Assembly (NCBI RefSeq): GCF_000332975.1
Contig: NZ_BANR01000018.1
Coordinates: forward strand, 1-64,000
From: Gordonia aichiensis NBRC 108223
GTDB lineage: Bacteria; Actinomycetota; Actinomycetes; Mycobacteriales; Mycobacteriaceae
Direction of reading: 5' to 3'
Length of the DNA: 64,000 nucleotides
Part shown: piece by piece, positions 7,920 through 15,939 of the stretch
How positions within the stretch are numbered: position 1 is the first letter of the stretch
Layout: the number at the start of each line of letters is the position of its first letter
The notes under the pieces: generated by a model
The model's input: only the letters and a program-made list of their open reading frames with translations
The model's database searches: none
Told to the model about the DNA's origin: nothing
Position numbers and translations under genes: made by a program

Positions 7920-9581
7920 ATGACAGCCTCGCTCGTCGCCAAGGACATCGCCGGTGGATATGCCCATCGCATGCTGTTCGATCACCTCGATCTGACGGTC
8001 GCTCCAGGCGACGTGGTCGGGGTACTCGGCGCCAACGGCGCGGGAAAGTCGACGTTGCTGCGCGTCCTCGCGGGTGAGCTTGCACCGTTGGAAGGCACTG
8101 TGACCCGCGCCCCCGCTGATGCCTTCGTCGGATGGTTGCCCCAGGAACACGAGCGCGTGCAGGGCGAGACGGTGGCGCACTACGTCGCGCGCCGAACAGG
8201 TTGTGCCGCCGCGACGCAGGCGATGGAGGCTGCGGCGGCCGCCCTCGGCGACGACGATCACTCAGGGGCCGACGACCCGGCCGACGCCTACGCGACCGCC
8301 CTTGATCGCTGGCTCGCCTGCGGCGCCGCGGACCTCGACGAACGTCTGCCCGCAGTTCTTGCCGACCTCGGGCTTCCGGCGGGCGACGTCGCTGCGGGCT
8401 CGGCACTGATGACCGGTCTTTCCGGTGGGCAGGCCGCACGGGTCGGACTGGCTGCACTGCTGTGCTCACGATTCGACGTCGTGCTGCTCGACGAACCGAC
8501 CAACGACCTCGACCTCGACGGACTCTCCCGCCTCGAAGACGTCGTCGCCGGTATGCGCGGAGGCGTCGTGCTTGTCAGTCACGATCGAGAGTTCATGGCG
8601 CGCAGCGCGACTCGGATCGTCGAACTGGATCTCGCCCAGCGCACCAACACGGTCTACAACGGCGGATACGAAAGCTACCTCGAGGAGCGGGAGATCGCGC
8701 GACAGCATCGTCGCGCGGAGTATGAGGAGTTCGCCGAGAAGAAGGCCGATCTCGCGGCGCGGGCGCGTACTCAGCGGGAATGGTCGAGTCATGGCGTGCG
8801 CAACGCGATCCGCAAGGCGCCCGACAACGACAAGATCCGACGCAGGGCGGCAAGCGAATCCAGCGAGAAACAGGCGCAGAAGGTGCGTCAGATGGAGAGC
8901 AGGATCGCTCGACTCGACGAGGTCGCCGAGCCCCGCAAGGAATGGGTGCTCGAGTTCGCCATCGGTTCAGCGCCCCGATCGAGTTCGGTGGTCGCGACAC
9001 TCACGAAGGCGGTGGTGCGACGCGGCGACTTCACTCTGGGCCCCGTCTCGCTTCAGGTGAACGCCGGTCAACGCATCGGCATCACCGGACCGAACGGTGC
9101 GGGAAAGTCGACGCTGCTCGGTGTGCTGACCGGTCGCATCGTGCCCGACGAGGGCACCGCACAGCTCGGTGCGAGTGTCGCGATCGGCGAAATCGACCAG
9201 GCGCGTGGTCAATTCGCCGGACCGCAGCTACTCGCCGAGCGCTTCGAACAGCTCGTGCCGGAGTTCACGACAGCCGAGGTGCGCACGCTGTTGGCCAAAT
9301 TCGGGCTGCGCGCCGATCACGTCGACCGACCGGTCGCCGACCTGTCGCCGGGCGAACGGACTCGTGCGGCGTTGGCATTGCTGCAAGCGCGAGGAGTCAA
9401 CGTGCTCGTGCTGGACGAACCGACCAACCACCTCGATCTTCCCGCCATCGAACAGCTCGAATCGGCACTCGACTCCTTCGACGGTGCGGTGCTGCTCGTC
9501 ACCCATGATCGGCGGATGCTCGACGGCGTTCGCCTCGACACACGCTGGCGCGTCGAGGATGGACGAGTCGCAGAGCTGTGA
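7920..9581 (+). CDS. ABC-F family ATPase (duplicated nucleotide-binding domains, no membrane domain)
   Basis: The 553-residue protein has two complete ATPase domains and no transmembrane segments. Domain one has Walker A GANGAGKST, signature LSGGQAARVGLA and Walker B VLLDEPTNDLD; domain two has GPNGAGKST, LSPGERTRAALA and LVLDEPTNHLD. A charged, helical linker (about residues 245-340, YLEEREIARQHRRAEYEEFA) joins them, as in ABC-F proteins that act on the ribosome. Members either tune translation or protect ribosomes from antibiotics; which applies cannot be read from the sequence. It stands alone, 88 bp after the amino acid transporter. Confidence 0.9.
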   Translation: MTASLVAKDIAGGYAHRMLFDHLDLTVAPGDVVGVLGANGAGKSTLLRVLAGELAPLEGTVTRAPADAFVGWLPQEHERVQGETVAHYVARRTGCAAATQAMEAAAAALGDDDHSGADDPADAYATALDRWLACGAADLDERLPAVLADLGLPAGDVAAGSALMTGLSGGQAARVGLAALLCSRFDVVLLDEPTNDLDLDGLSRLEDVVAGMRGGVVLVSHDREFMARSATRIVELDLAQRTNTVYNGGYESYLEEREIARQHRRAEYEEFAEKKADLAARARTQREWSSHGVRNAIRKAPDNDKIRRRAASESSEKQAQKVRQMESRIARLDEVAEPRKEWVLEFAIGSAPRSSSVVATLTKAVVRRGDFTLGPVSLQVNAGQRIGITGPNGAGKSTLLGVLTGRIVPDEGTAQLGASVAIGEIDQARGQFAGPQLLAERFEQLVPEFTTAEVRTLLAKFGLRADHVDRPVADLSPGERTRAALALLQARGVNVLVLDEPTNHLDLPAIEQLESALDSFDGAVLLVTHDRRMLDGVRLDTRWRVEDGRVAEL

Positions 9582-9714
9582 CGTAAACCAGTGACCAGGT
9601 GCGGGAAACCGTGGACATCACAGCAACAGGTGTCATCCATCACGCATGTCAGCCGTTCGGCATCTGATACGGGTACCTGCGGGCGATCCGCCGGAGTCGG
9701 GCACAGTGTTCGGT

Positions 9715-10590
9715 ATGCGTCTTGCCGACCCCAAATCACTCACGGTTGTCTCCTTCAACGTCAACGGGATTCGCGCGGCGCGTCGTCGAGGATTCGACCG
9801 CTGGCTCACCGAACGCGCGCCCGACGTCGTGGCCCTGCAGGAACTACGTTGTCCCGCATCGGAAGTCGGTGACTTTCCTGGCTACTCTCTCGCGAGCGAC
9901 GTCGGCTCGGTCGCCGGGCGCAACGGTGTGGCGATTCTGACGAGGACGCGCCCGACAGCCAGCCGTACCTGGGTGTCGCATCCGCCGCGCGCCCGCGGTC
10001 TGCGCGAGTTCGCGTCCCACGGGCGGTATGTGGAGGTCGACCTCGCCGATCGCCCGATCACCGTCGCATGCCTCTACCTACCCAAAGGCGGATTGCCCGC
10101 GCACCGTCAACGAGCGGGAGCCATGCGCGACGCGCCCGATGGCGGGGCCAAGTACGAGCGGAAGCAACGATTCCTGGATGCGTTCGGCCGCGAGCTGCAT
10201 CGAAACCGTCTGTCGGCGTTGCGCGCAGGTCGGGAGTTTCTCCTCCTCGGCGATCTCAACATCGCGCACACCGAATTCGACGTGACCAACTGGAGAGCAG
10301 CGAGGTCGATGGACGGCTTCCTCCCCGAAGATCGCGCATGGTTCGATTCCGTCCTGGGTAGGCGTCGACTGGTCGACGTCGTGCGGCAGGTCTACGGGGA
10401 CCGGCCGGGACCACTCACCTGGTGGAGTTGGGCAGGGGAGTCGTTCACCAAGGACGTCGGGTGGCGTGTTGATCATCAGCTCGCGACGCCCGGTCTGGCT
10501 CGTCGGGCGCTGTCGGTGGCGGTGGACAAGGAGTCCTCGCCTGAGTGCCGTCTGTCCGACCACGCGCCGCTCGTGGTGGTCTACCGATAG
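9715..10590 (+). CDS. Exodeoxyribonuclease III/AP endonuclease (EEP superfamily)
   Basis: The enzyme repairs abasic sites and trims 3' ends of DNA in base-excision repair. The ATG at 9715 is preferred over an upstream one at 9646 because the fold starts directly after it (SLTVVSFNVNGIRAARRRGF). Catalytic elements of the family are visible in order: ALQELR (metal-binding Glu), GRNGVAIL, LYLPKGG, LLGDLNIAHTEFD (Asp and Asn), TWWSWAG and the terminal LSDHAPLVV (Asp-His). The length of 291 residues is slightly above the usual 255-270. Its 3' end overlaps the last 146 bases of the convergent DoxX gene. Confidence 0.9.
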   Translation: MRLADPKSLTVVSFNVNGIRAARRRGFDRWLTERAPDVVALQELRCPASEVGDFPGYSLASDVGSVAGRNGVAILTRTRPTASRTWVSHPPRARGLREFASHGRYVEVDLADRPITVACLYLPKGGLPAHRQRAGAMRDAPDGGAKYERKQRFLDAFGRELHRNRLSALRAGREFLLLGDLNIAHTEFDVTNWRAARSMDGFLPEDRAWFDSVLGRRRLVDVVRQVYGDRPGPLTWWSWAGESFTKDVGWRVDHQLATPGLARRALSVAVDKESSPECRLSDHAPLVVVYR

Positions 10591-11065
10591 CAGCGAGTAG
10601 CTTTCTGGTGACGAGTGCTGATCCGAGGCCGTAGCGCGACGCCCAGTTCGCGAACGCCGTGACCCCCACAGACAACACCAACATGACCGGATACTGGGCG
10701 ACGAGCTGATCAGCCGCCCAGTAGTTGCACAGCTCGAACGCCGACAGCAGTGCCGCCGGGAGCGTGGCGATTCCGAGGATCAGCGCAACGCCGAGCGCGA
10801 GTTCGATCAGCGGTACGCCGATACCGAACACCGAGGGGATGTGTCCGACCACCTCGCGGGTGAACGCGCGATAGAAGGACGGCACCCGCTCGTTGCTCGC
10901 GGTGCTCTGTACGACGAGAAGGATGTCGGCCCGTCCGAAACCCGCCCTGTACTTCACGATGCCCTCGTGTAGCCAGAGCACACCGAGCGCCACGCGCGCG
11001 AGGGTGGCGGATGTCACCGCCCCCACCCCCGCCCACCGTGTGATCAACACACTCGTTGTTGTCAC
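10445..11065 (-). CDS. DoxX-family membrane protein
   Basis: The 206-residue protein has four predicted membrane helices (around LARVALGVLWLHEGIVKY, VFGIGVPLIELALGVALIL, ALLSAFELCNYWA and YPVMLVLSVGVTAFANW) in the DoxX/MauE-like arrangement. DoxX proteins are linked to quinone or thiol redox chemistry at the membrane, but most have no assigned role. The start is GTG at 11065, which overlaps the stop of the DM13 lipoprotein by four bases (GTGA), so the two are translationally coupled and probably work together. The C-terminal 45 residues are polar, Pro/Arg-rich and overlap the exonuclease III gene tail-to-tail, an unusually long overlap of 146 bp; the tail may be disordered or partly non-essential. 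Confidence 0.85.
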   Translation of the reverse strand: MTTTSVLITRWAGVGAVTSATLARVALGVLWLHEGIVKYRAGFGRADILLVVQSTASNERVPSFYRAFTREVVGHIPSVFGIGVPLIELALGVALILGIATLPAALLSAFELCNYWAADQLVAQYPVMLVLSVGVTAFANWASRYGLGSALVTRKLLAAIGRPPRAARGRTDGTQARTPCPPPPTAPDEPDRASRADDQHATRRPW

Positions 11066-11547
11066 TTCATCAATTCGGCCGCGCCGAAGACGGCTTTGGC
11101 CTTGTCGCAATGCACCACCACGTCGGTGTAGTCGGCGGTGTCGACACCTGCGGGCGCAGTGAACGACTGAGAAGCCTTGTCGTAGGCGACCTTGCCGAGC
11201 TCGACGCCCGCGTCGACGTCAGCTTCCGACGTGCCCCTGGCCAGGTAGAGGTGTAGATCCGGCCCTTCATCCGACGCGAACCCCGCGAGGTCCACCTTGC
11301 CTGAGGCCACTGCGACGTTGCCCGACACCTTCTTGTCGTTGAGTCCCGAGAACGCTCCGTGTGCCGAGGTCATCGAGGCGGCCGGAGCCATCGCCGTCGA
11401 CATGCCGTTCGCCATCGACATGCCGTTCGACGACATGGCGGCCGTCGAGTTCATCGACGACGACGTGTCTTGATCGCCGCATCCGGCGACGGCGCCCACG
11501 ATCACGAGACCGGCGACGGAGCTGGCGAGGACGGTCTTGATTCGCAT
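11062..11547 (-). CDS. DM13-domain lipoprotein with methionine-rich linker
   Basis: The ATG at 11547 is preceded by AGGAG eight bases upstream and begins a lipoprotein signal peptide with lipobox VAGC (Cys23). Residues 26-60 form a low-complexity Ser/Ala/Met linker with seven methionines (for example MSSNGMSMANGMSTAM). The rest is a DM13 domain (HGAFSGLNDKKVSGNVAVAS, GPDLHLYLARG, DVVVHCDKAKAVFGAAEL), including the single Cys in VVVHCDK. DM13 domains have been proposed as extracytoplasmic redox or electron-transfer modules. It is the first gene of a two-gene operon with the DoxX protein and is divergent from a response regulator. Met-rich stretches can bind Cu(I) or take up oxidant damage; this role is inferred. 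Confidence 0.87.
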   Translation of the reverse strand: MRIKTVLASSVAGLVIVGAVAGCGDQDTSSSMNSTAAMSSNGMSMANGMSTAMAPAASMTSAHGAFSGLNDKKVSGNVAVASGKVDLAGFASDEGPDLHLYLARGTSEADVDAGVELGKVAYDKASQSFTAPAGVDTADYTDVVVHCDKAKAVFGAAELMK

Positions 11548-11627
11548 GTATTTCTCCTGACGTCGTGAATGTGCCGACTTGGCACGACAGGAAGTAGAGC
11601 AATTTCCGAACGCGCAGTGGGCGTTCC

Positions 11628-11663
11628 TTTCAGGGCTGTAAGCAGAGATTTCAGCATCGTAAG
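11628..11663. promoter_or_regulatory. Direct repeat in the divergent promoter region, candidate response-regulator site
   Basis: Two copies of TTTCAG-N4-GTAAG (11628-11642 and 11649-11663) lie exactly 21 bp apart, two helical turns, between the DM13 gene and the response-regulator gene. OmpR/PhoB-type regulators bind such direct repeats on one face of DNA. Read on the other strand each copy is CTTAC-N4-CTGAAA. It starts 46 bp before the response-regulator ATG and about 80 bp before the lipoprotein start, so one site could serve both promoters. No binding has been tested. Confidence 0.5.
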
Positions 11664-11708
11664 AATTGGCGTTGCGGAGTCGGGCCATTGCGTGGCTACG
11701 CTCGGTTC

Positions 11709-12398
11709 ATGCAGCAAGGTGCGCGGGTGATGATTGTCGAGGACGATCCGGCGGTCCGTACCGTCGTCGCCGATCACCTCAGGGCCGCCGGCTGCGACGT
11801 CGCGATACACACCGATGGCCGGCGAGCGTGGTCCGCGCTGTGCGCCCAGATGCCCGACCTGCTGATTCTCGACCGGATGATCCCGCACGTCGATGGTGAT
11901 GAGTTGTGTCGTCGGGTGCGCGCGGTGTCGCAGATTCCGATCATCATGCTCACGGCACTCGATGGGCCCGACCATCGCATCGACGGCCTCGAACGAGGCG
12001 CCGACGATTATCTGGGCAAGCCGTTTGCGCTGCGAGAGCTGCAGCTGCGGGTGAACTCGCTGTTGCGTAGGAGCGCCGCCGGAGGCGTAGCGTCGACGTT
12101 CACCGTCGGACTCTTCCGCGTCGATCCCGCGCATCGGCGAGCGTGGGTCGACGACAAGGAGATCGCGCTCACCGCACGCGAATACGAATTGCTGCTGTAT
12201 CTCGTGCGTCATCCGGATCGTGTCGTCAGTCGCGAGGAGATCCTGCGCGAGGTGTGGTTGTGGGCCTTCGGGGATGCGTCGACGGTGACGGTTCACGTGC
12301 GCCGGCTACGCGAGAAGATCGAACCCGAACCGCGTTTCCCGACGTTCCTGCATACCGAGTGGGGCGCCGGCTACCGATTCACCGCCTGGGGCGAATGA
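11709..12398 (+). CDS. OmpR/PhoB-family response regulator
   Basis: The 229-residue protein has a receiver domain (residues 1-120) with the acidic pair EDD, phospho-acceptor Asp in LLILDRMIPHVDGDEL, Thr in MLTALDG and Lys in YLGKPFALREL. A C-terminal winged helix follows (VDDKEIALTAREYELLLYLV, then TVTVHVRRLREKIE). It is the output partner of the kinase whose start codon overlaps its stop. An in-frame upstream start at 11688 exists, but the fold needs only the ATG at 11709. The divergent DM13-DoxX operon is the most likely target, given the repeat between them. Confidence 0.93.
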   Translation: MQQGARVMIVEDDPAVRTVVADHLRAAGCDVAIHTDGRRAWSALCAQMPDLLILDRMIPHVDGDELCRRVRAVSQIPIIMLTALDGPDHRIDGLERGADDYLGKPFALRELQLRVNSLLRRSAAGGVASTFTVGLFRVDPAHRRAWVDDKEIALTAREYELLLYLVRHPDRVVSREEILREVWLWAFGDASTVTVHVRRLREKIEPEPRFPTFLHTEWGAGYRFTAWGE

Positions 12399-13540
12399 TG
12401 TTGGGCCCCTACGAAGTTCTCCTGATCGCGGTCACAACTCTTGCCGCCACGGCCGCAGTGACCCTGGTGACTGCGCTCATCCTGCGACTGACGCCGCCGA
12501 GCAGCATCGCGCTGAGATTTGCTGTGGTCCTCGGCGGGTCGTTGCTGTCGATCGTCGCGTCCACATTGGCCGTTGCCGCGGAGATGTACCTGTCCGGGCA
12601 TGATGCCGTCGTCCTCGGTTGGGTCATCGGCATCTCGGCGTTGATGAGCATGGCCGCAGGCTGGGCGGTGACCGGACGCGGTGTCCGGGCACCCGTCGAT
12701 GCGCTCGTTGCCGATGCCCGTCGTGTCGGCGACGGGGATGTTGTCACCGCCTCGGCAACGGGTCTGCGTGAATTCGATGAGGTCTCAGCAGAATTGGCCG
12801 AAACATCGAGACGGCTTGCGGAGGCAGGTGCGCAGATCGCCGAGCTGGATTCGGCCCGTCGCCAGTTCTTCGCATGGATATCTCACGACCTTCGGACTCC
12901 GCTCGCCGGCATGCGCGCTATGGCCGAAGCGCTCGAAGACGGAACAGCGGCAGAACCTGGTCTCTACATCACGACGATCCGGACCAAGGTGGACACGATC
13001 AACAGAATGGTCGACGACCTCTTTCAGCTCTCGAAGTTGCAGACCGGCTCGATCGAACTGAGATGCGAGCCGGTTGTGCTCCTCGATCTCGTCAGTGACG
13101 CCGTCGCCGACGTTCAGGCACTTGCGGACGATCGAGGCATCAGGATCGTCGACGATGGCATTGACGGTCACGTCGTCTGGGCAGACCCCCGCGAGATCAC
13201 GCGAGCGATCGGGAACCTGCTGAGCAACAGTGTGCGACACGCGCCCGACGACAGCGTCATCACCGTGCGTGCTGTGTGCGACGACGCCACCCTCATCCTC
13301 AGCGTCATCGACGAAGGCGAGGGCGTGTCGTCGGAAGACCTCGGGTCGATCTTCGACGTGGGGTGGCGAGCGGACACTGCGCGCTCGTCCGAAACGGACG
13401 GCTCGGCGACAACCGGGGCCGGTCTCGGATTGGCGATCGTGCGGGGCATCGTCGAGGCGCACGGCGGGACGATCCGAGCCCAACGGACCGCGGCGGGATT
13501 TCAACTCGACCTGGCGCTGCCGACCGCCGCTGCCGGATGA
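12395..13540 (+). CDS. Sensor histidine kinase
   Basis: The gene starts at ATG 12395 or 12398, overlapping the regulator's stop (ATGATGA), so the pair is coupled. The 381-residue protein has two N-terminal membrane helices (residues 8-32 and about 42-66, plus a third hydrophobic stretch near 72-92) with little extracellular sequence, so it may sense a signal within or near the membrane. A HAMP-like segment (RGVRAPVDALVADARR) follows, then the HisKA helix with the phospho-acceptor His in FFAWISHDLRTPLAGMRAM. The ATPase domain shows N box NLLSNSVRHAP, G1 VIDEGEGV and G2 GAGLGLAIVRGIVEAHGG. Stimulus unknown; redox or metal is suggested only by the divergent neighbour. Confidence 0.92.
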   Translation: MMLGPYEVLLIAVTTLAATAAVTLVTALILRLTPPSSIALRFAVVLGGSLLSIVASTLAVAAEMYLSGHDAVVLGWVIGISALMSMAAGWAVTGRGVRAPVDALVADARRVGDGDVVTASATGLREFDEVSAELAETSRRLAEAGAQIAELDSARRQFFAWISHDLRTPLAGMRAMAEALEDGTAAEPGLYITTIRTKVDTINRMVDDLFQLSKLQTGSIELRCEPVVLLDLVSDAVADVQALADDRGIRIVDDGIDGHVVWADPREITRAIGNLLSNSVRHAPDDSVITVRAVCDDATLILSVIDEGEGVSSEDLGSIFDVGWRADTARSSETDGSATTGAGLGLAIVRGIVEAHGGTIRAQRTAAGFQLDLALPTAAAG

Positions 13541-13549
13541 CTCGGCATC

Positions 13550-14167
13550 ATGGAGGGCATGCGGATTACCACGCGAGAGCAATTAAGGGACGTCGTCGGG
13601 CATCCCGCGGAGATCATCGCTAACAAGGTCCGGTCGCAACTCCTGCAAGCCCACGTCGACTGGCTTGCCGCGACGCCGATGCTATTCCTCGCCACCTCCG
13701 ATAGTTCCGGCCGCGTCGACGTCTCGCCCAAAGGCGATCCCGCAGGAAAAGTGGTGCACGTCATCGACTCTCGCACCATCGCCATTCCTGAACGGCCAGG
13801 CAACCGACGGGTGGACGGTTACGAGAACATCCTCACCAATCCGCACATCGGCACGCTGGCCGTGATCCCGGGACGTGGTGACACCCTCAGGGTCAACGGC
13901 TCGGCGCGCATCGTCGACGACGGCACGTACTTCGACCAGCTTGCGGTCCGCGGCAAACGACCCATCCTCGCCGTCGAGGTCGACGTCGAAGAGGTGTTTT
14001 TCCACTGCTCCAAGGCATTCATGCGGTCCGAACTCTGGAAGCCGGAGACGTGGGAGCCCGGCAAGGTTGCCAGCACGGCGAAGCTCGCCAAGCAGGTGAT
14101 GGCGGGTCTCGACGACATCCCCGACGAGGACTTCGCCGACGAGGCCTACCGCCCATGGCTCTACTGA
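13550..14167 (+). CDS. Pyridoxamine 5'-phosphate oxidase-like flavin protein (MSMEG_1061-type)
   Basis: The 205-residue protein shows the split-barrel FMN-binding fold: FLATSDSSGRVDVSPKGDP, IPERPGNRRVDGYENILTNP and IGTLAVIPGRGDTLRVNGSA are the characteristic strands. The family uses FMN, or F420 in some actinobacterial branches, for oxidoreduction of unknown small molecules. The motif DVEEVFFHCSKAFMRSELW near the end is typical of this subgroup. An alternative ATG at 13559 has a purine run only one base away, so the upstream start is kept. It overlaps the convergent DUF1684 gene by seven bases. Confidence 0.82.
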   Translation: MEGMRITTREQLRDVVGHPAEIIANKVRSQLLQAHVDWLAATPMLFLATSDSSGRVDVSPKGDPAGKVVHVIDSRTIAIPERPGNRRVDGYENILTNPHIGTLAVIPGRGDTLRVNGSARIVDDGTYFDQLAVRGKRPILAVEVDVEEVFFHCSKAFMRSELWKPETWEPGKVASTAKLAKQVMAGLDDIPDEDFADEAYRPWLY

Positions 14168-14979
14168 GCAGCGCGCTCGTATGGCGTCTTCTCACCAGCG
14201 GTGACCTCGACGTCGAGGTGGTTCCCCGCAGGCGGTAGCGGGCACGTTGCGAAGTCGATGAATGCGCACGGCAGATTGATGGCTCGATTGAAGTCGAGCA
14301 CCACTCGTCCGCCGTGGCGGAGGACCTCGTCGGATGCTTCGACGGCCAGGCTTCGATTCGCCGCGTAGGTGGTGATCCCCGATGTGGCATCGGTGAACAG
14401 GACGCTCAATCCGCCCTGCTTGCCGTTGAAGGCGATGAGTCGATGCTCGTCTCCGTTCCACTCGAAGACCAGCTCACCCGGCGAGACATAGACGTGGGCC
14501 AATCCCTCGGCGACCGCGCCCACCGTGACCGGCTGAGGTTGGTCGTACGGTTCGAACCGCGCATGCACGAGCCAGGCCGGGTCAGCGGGAAAAGCCGGAA
14601 CTCCACGGAAACCGCGCACCGTCGGCGCATCCGCGTCGTGCACTCGGATCAGGTAGCCATCACCTCGCCGCGCGACCTCGATATGCGCACCATCGATCTC
14701 GATCACCTCGCCCGGACCCGTTGGTTGGAGATCGAAGGCGCGTGCGTCGAAGGTCTCCTCGGCGCCCGGGCGAACACGGGCGAGCGATCCCTCGAACCAC
14801 CAGGTTCCCGGCAGACCGTCGAAGCGGGAAGGGGTCGTCTCGAGCCATTCGAGGCGGTTGATCGACAACCAACCGAGCGGAGCCGCGAGATCACGCTCGC
14901 GGACGGCGTGCCACTGCTGCCATTCCTCAGCGAAGCCATCTTCGGCAGACGTTGCCGATGTGGACACTGTTCGGGTCAT
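14161..14979 (-). CDS. DUF1684 family protein
   Basis: The 272-residue soluble protein carries the signature of DUF1684: an N-terminal WRAERDL-like motif (here WHAVRERDLAAPLGWLSI), a middle beta-rich domain and the conserved C-terminal DFNRAINLPCAFIDFATCPL-PPAGN segment. No catalytic residues are established for the family; it is beta-sandwich-like and common in actinobacteria. It is monocistronic and convergent with the split-barrel flavin protein. The 196 bases upstream hold no recognisable gene. Confidence 0.85.
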   Translation of the reverse strand: MTRTVSTSATSAEDGFAEEWQQWHAVRERDLAAPLGWLSINRLEWLETTPSRFDGLPGTWWFEGSLARVRPGAEETFDARAFDLQPTGPGEVIEIDGAHIEVARRGDGYLIRVHDADAPTVRGFRGVPAFPADPAWLVHARFEPYDQPQPVTVGAVAEGLAHVYVSPGELVFEWNGDEHRLIAFNGKQGGLSVLFTDATSGITTYAANRSLAVEASDEVLRHGGRVVLDFNRAINLPCAFIDFATCPLPPAGNHLDVEVTAGEKTPYERAAQ

Positions 14980-15175
14980 TCGATGCTCCCTGGATCGTTC
15001 GCGTTGCTGACGTCCACTGCAACGACGAGGAGTAGACCGTCATGTCCACAGACGCCCGCTGGGTCCAACCCTTGACTCGGGCGTCGGCCGCCCCTGCAGC
15101 CCCTCGTGCGCGCGCTCACCAGGCCGGCATCGTTTGCCCGAATGAGCATCGGACAGCAGTCGCTAGCCTGGCCGG

Positions 15176-15934
15176 ATGAACCCGTCCCGATACTGGCGTA
15201 ACGACTTCGACGATGCCATCCCGCGACGCGTGCGCGCAGGCGAACCCGACTGGGCGCGCGGTTCGAGACTGCCGCGCTCGGTGGTCAGGAGTCTGCAGAA
15301 GTTCCAGGTCGGGGAAAGTGGTGACGGTGCGCACCTGATTGCCAAAGCGGACTCGACCGGCGACAAGGACTACGCACACGCGGTGCGGCTGTTCGTCGCA
15401 GAAGAGCGCAATCACGCGCGAATGCTCGAGGAACTGCTCTGTGCCGCCGGCGCTGTTCCAATCAATCAGCACTGGTCGGATGCCGTGTTCGTACGACTCC
15501 GACGCTCGATGGGGCTGCGCATGGAGATCATGATCCTCGCGATCGCCGAGGTGATCGCGCTGCGCTACTACCGTGCGCTCGCGGAGGGTGACGACGCTCT
15601 TCTCACCGAGGTTGCCGAGCGGGTTCTCGCCGACGAGTTACGCCACGTGCCGTTTCAGTGCCATCGCCTGCGCGCGGGATTTGCGGGCACTCCAACGTGG
15701 CAGCGCGCCGGTATCGCTGTGGCCTGGCGTGGGCTGGCGCTGGCGGTTTCCGTGCTTGTCGCCGTCGACCACGGTGGTGCGCTCAGGGACCTGGGTGTCC
15801 GGAGATGGCGGTTCGTCGTCGAGACCCGGCGGTTGTTCGCCGACGCATCCGACGCGGCGTTCGGTCAGACCCGCGAACTCGCGGACGATGGCTTGCCGAG
15901 GTCCGGACAGCCCGCTGGGGTCCACGCGGGCTGA
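15176..15934 (+). CDS. Ferritin-like diiron-domain protein
   Basis: The 252-residue protein has a four-helix bundle with two E-x-x-H motifs that could bind a diiron centre: VAEERNHARMLEELL (about residues 75-90) and LADELRHVPFQCHRL (about 150-165). Matching single acidic residues lie in the intervening helices (MEIMILAIAEVIALRYY). A hydrophobic segment (GLALAVSVLVAVDHGGAL) follows the bundle. Such proteins act as oxygenases or peroxide-handling ferritin relatives; no substrate is suggested. It stands alone between divergent DUF1684 and convergent kinase genes. Confidence 0.78.
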   Translation: MNPSRYWRNDFDDAIPRRVRAGEPDWARGSRLPRSVVRSLQKFQVGESGDGAHLIAKADSTGDKDYAHAVRLFVAEERNHARMLEELLCAAGAVPINQHWSDAVFVRLRRSMGLRMEIMILAIAEVIALRYYRALAEGDDALLTEVAERVLADELRHVPFQCHRLRAGFAGTPTWQRAGIAVAWRGLALAVSVLVAVDHGGALRDLGVRRWRFVVETRRLFADASDAAFGQTRELADDGLPRSGQPAGVHAG

Positions 15935-15939
15935 AGCGA

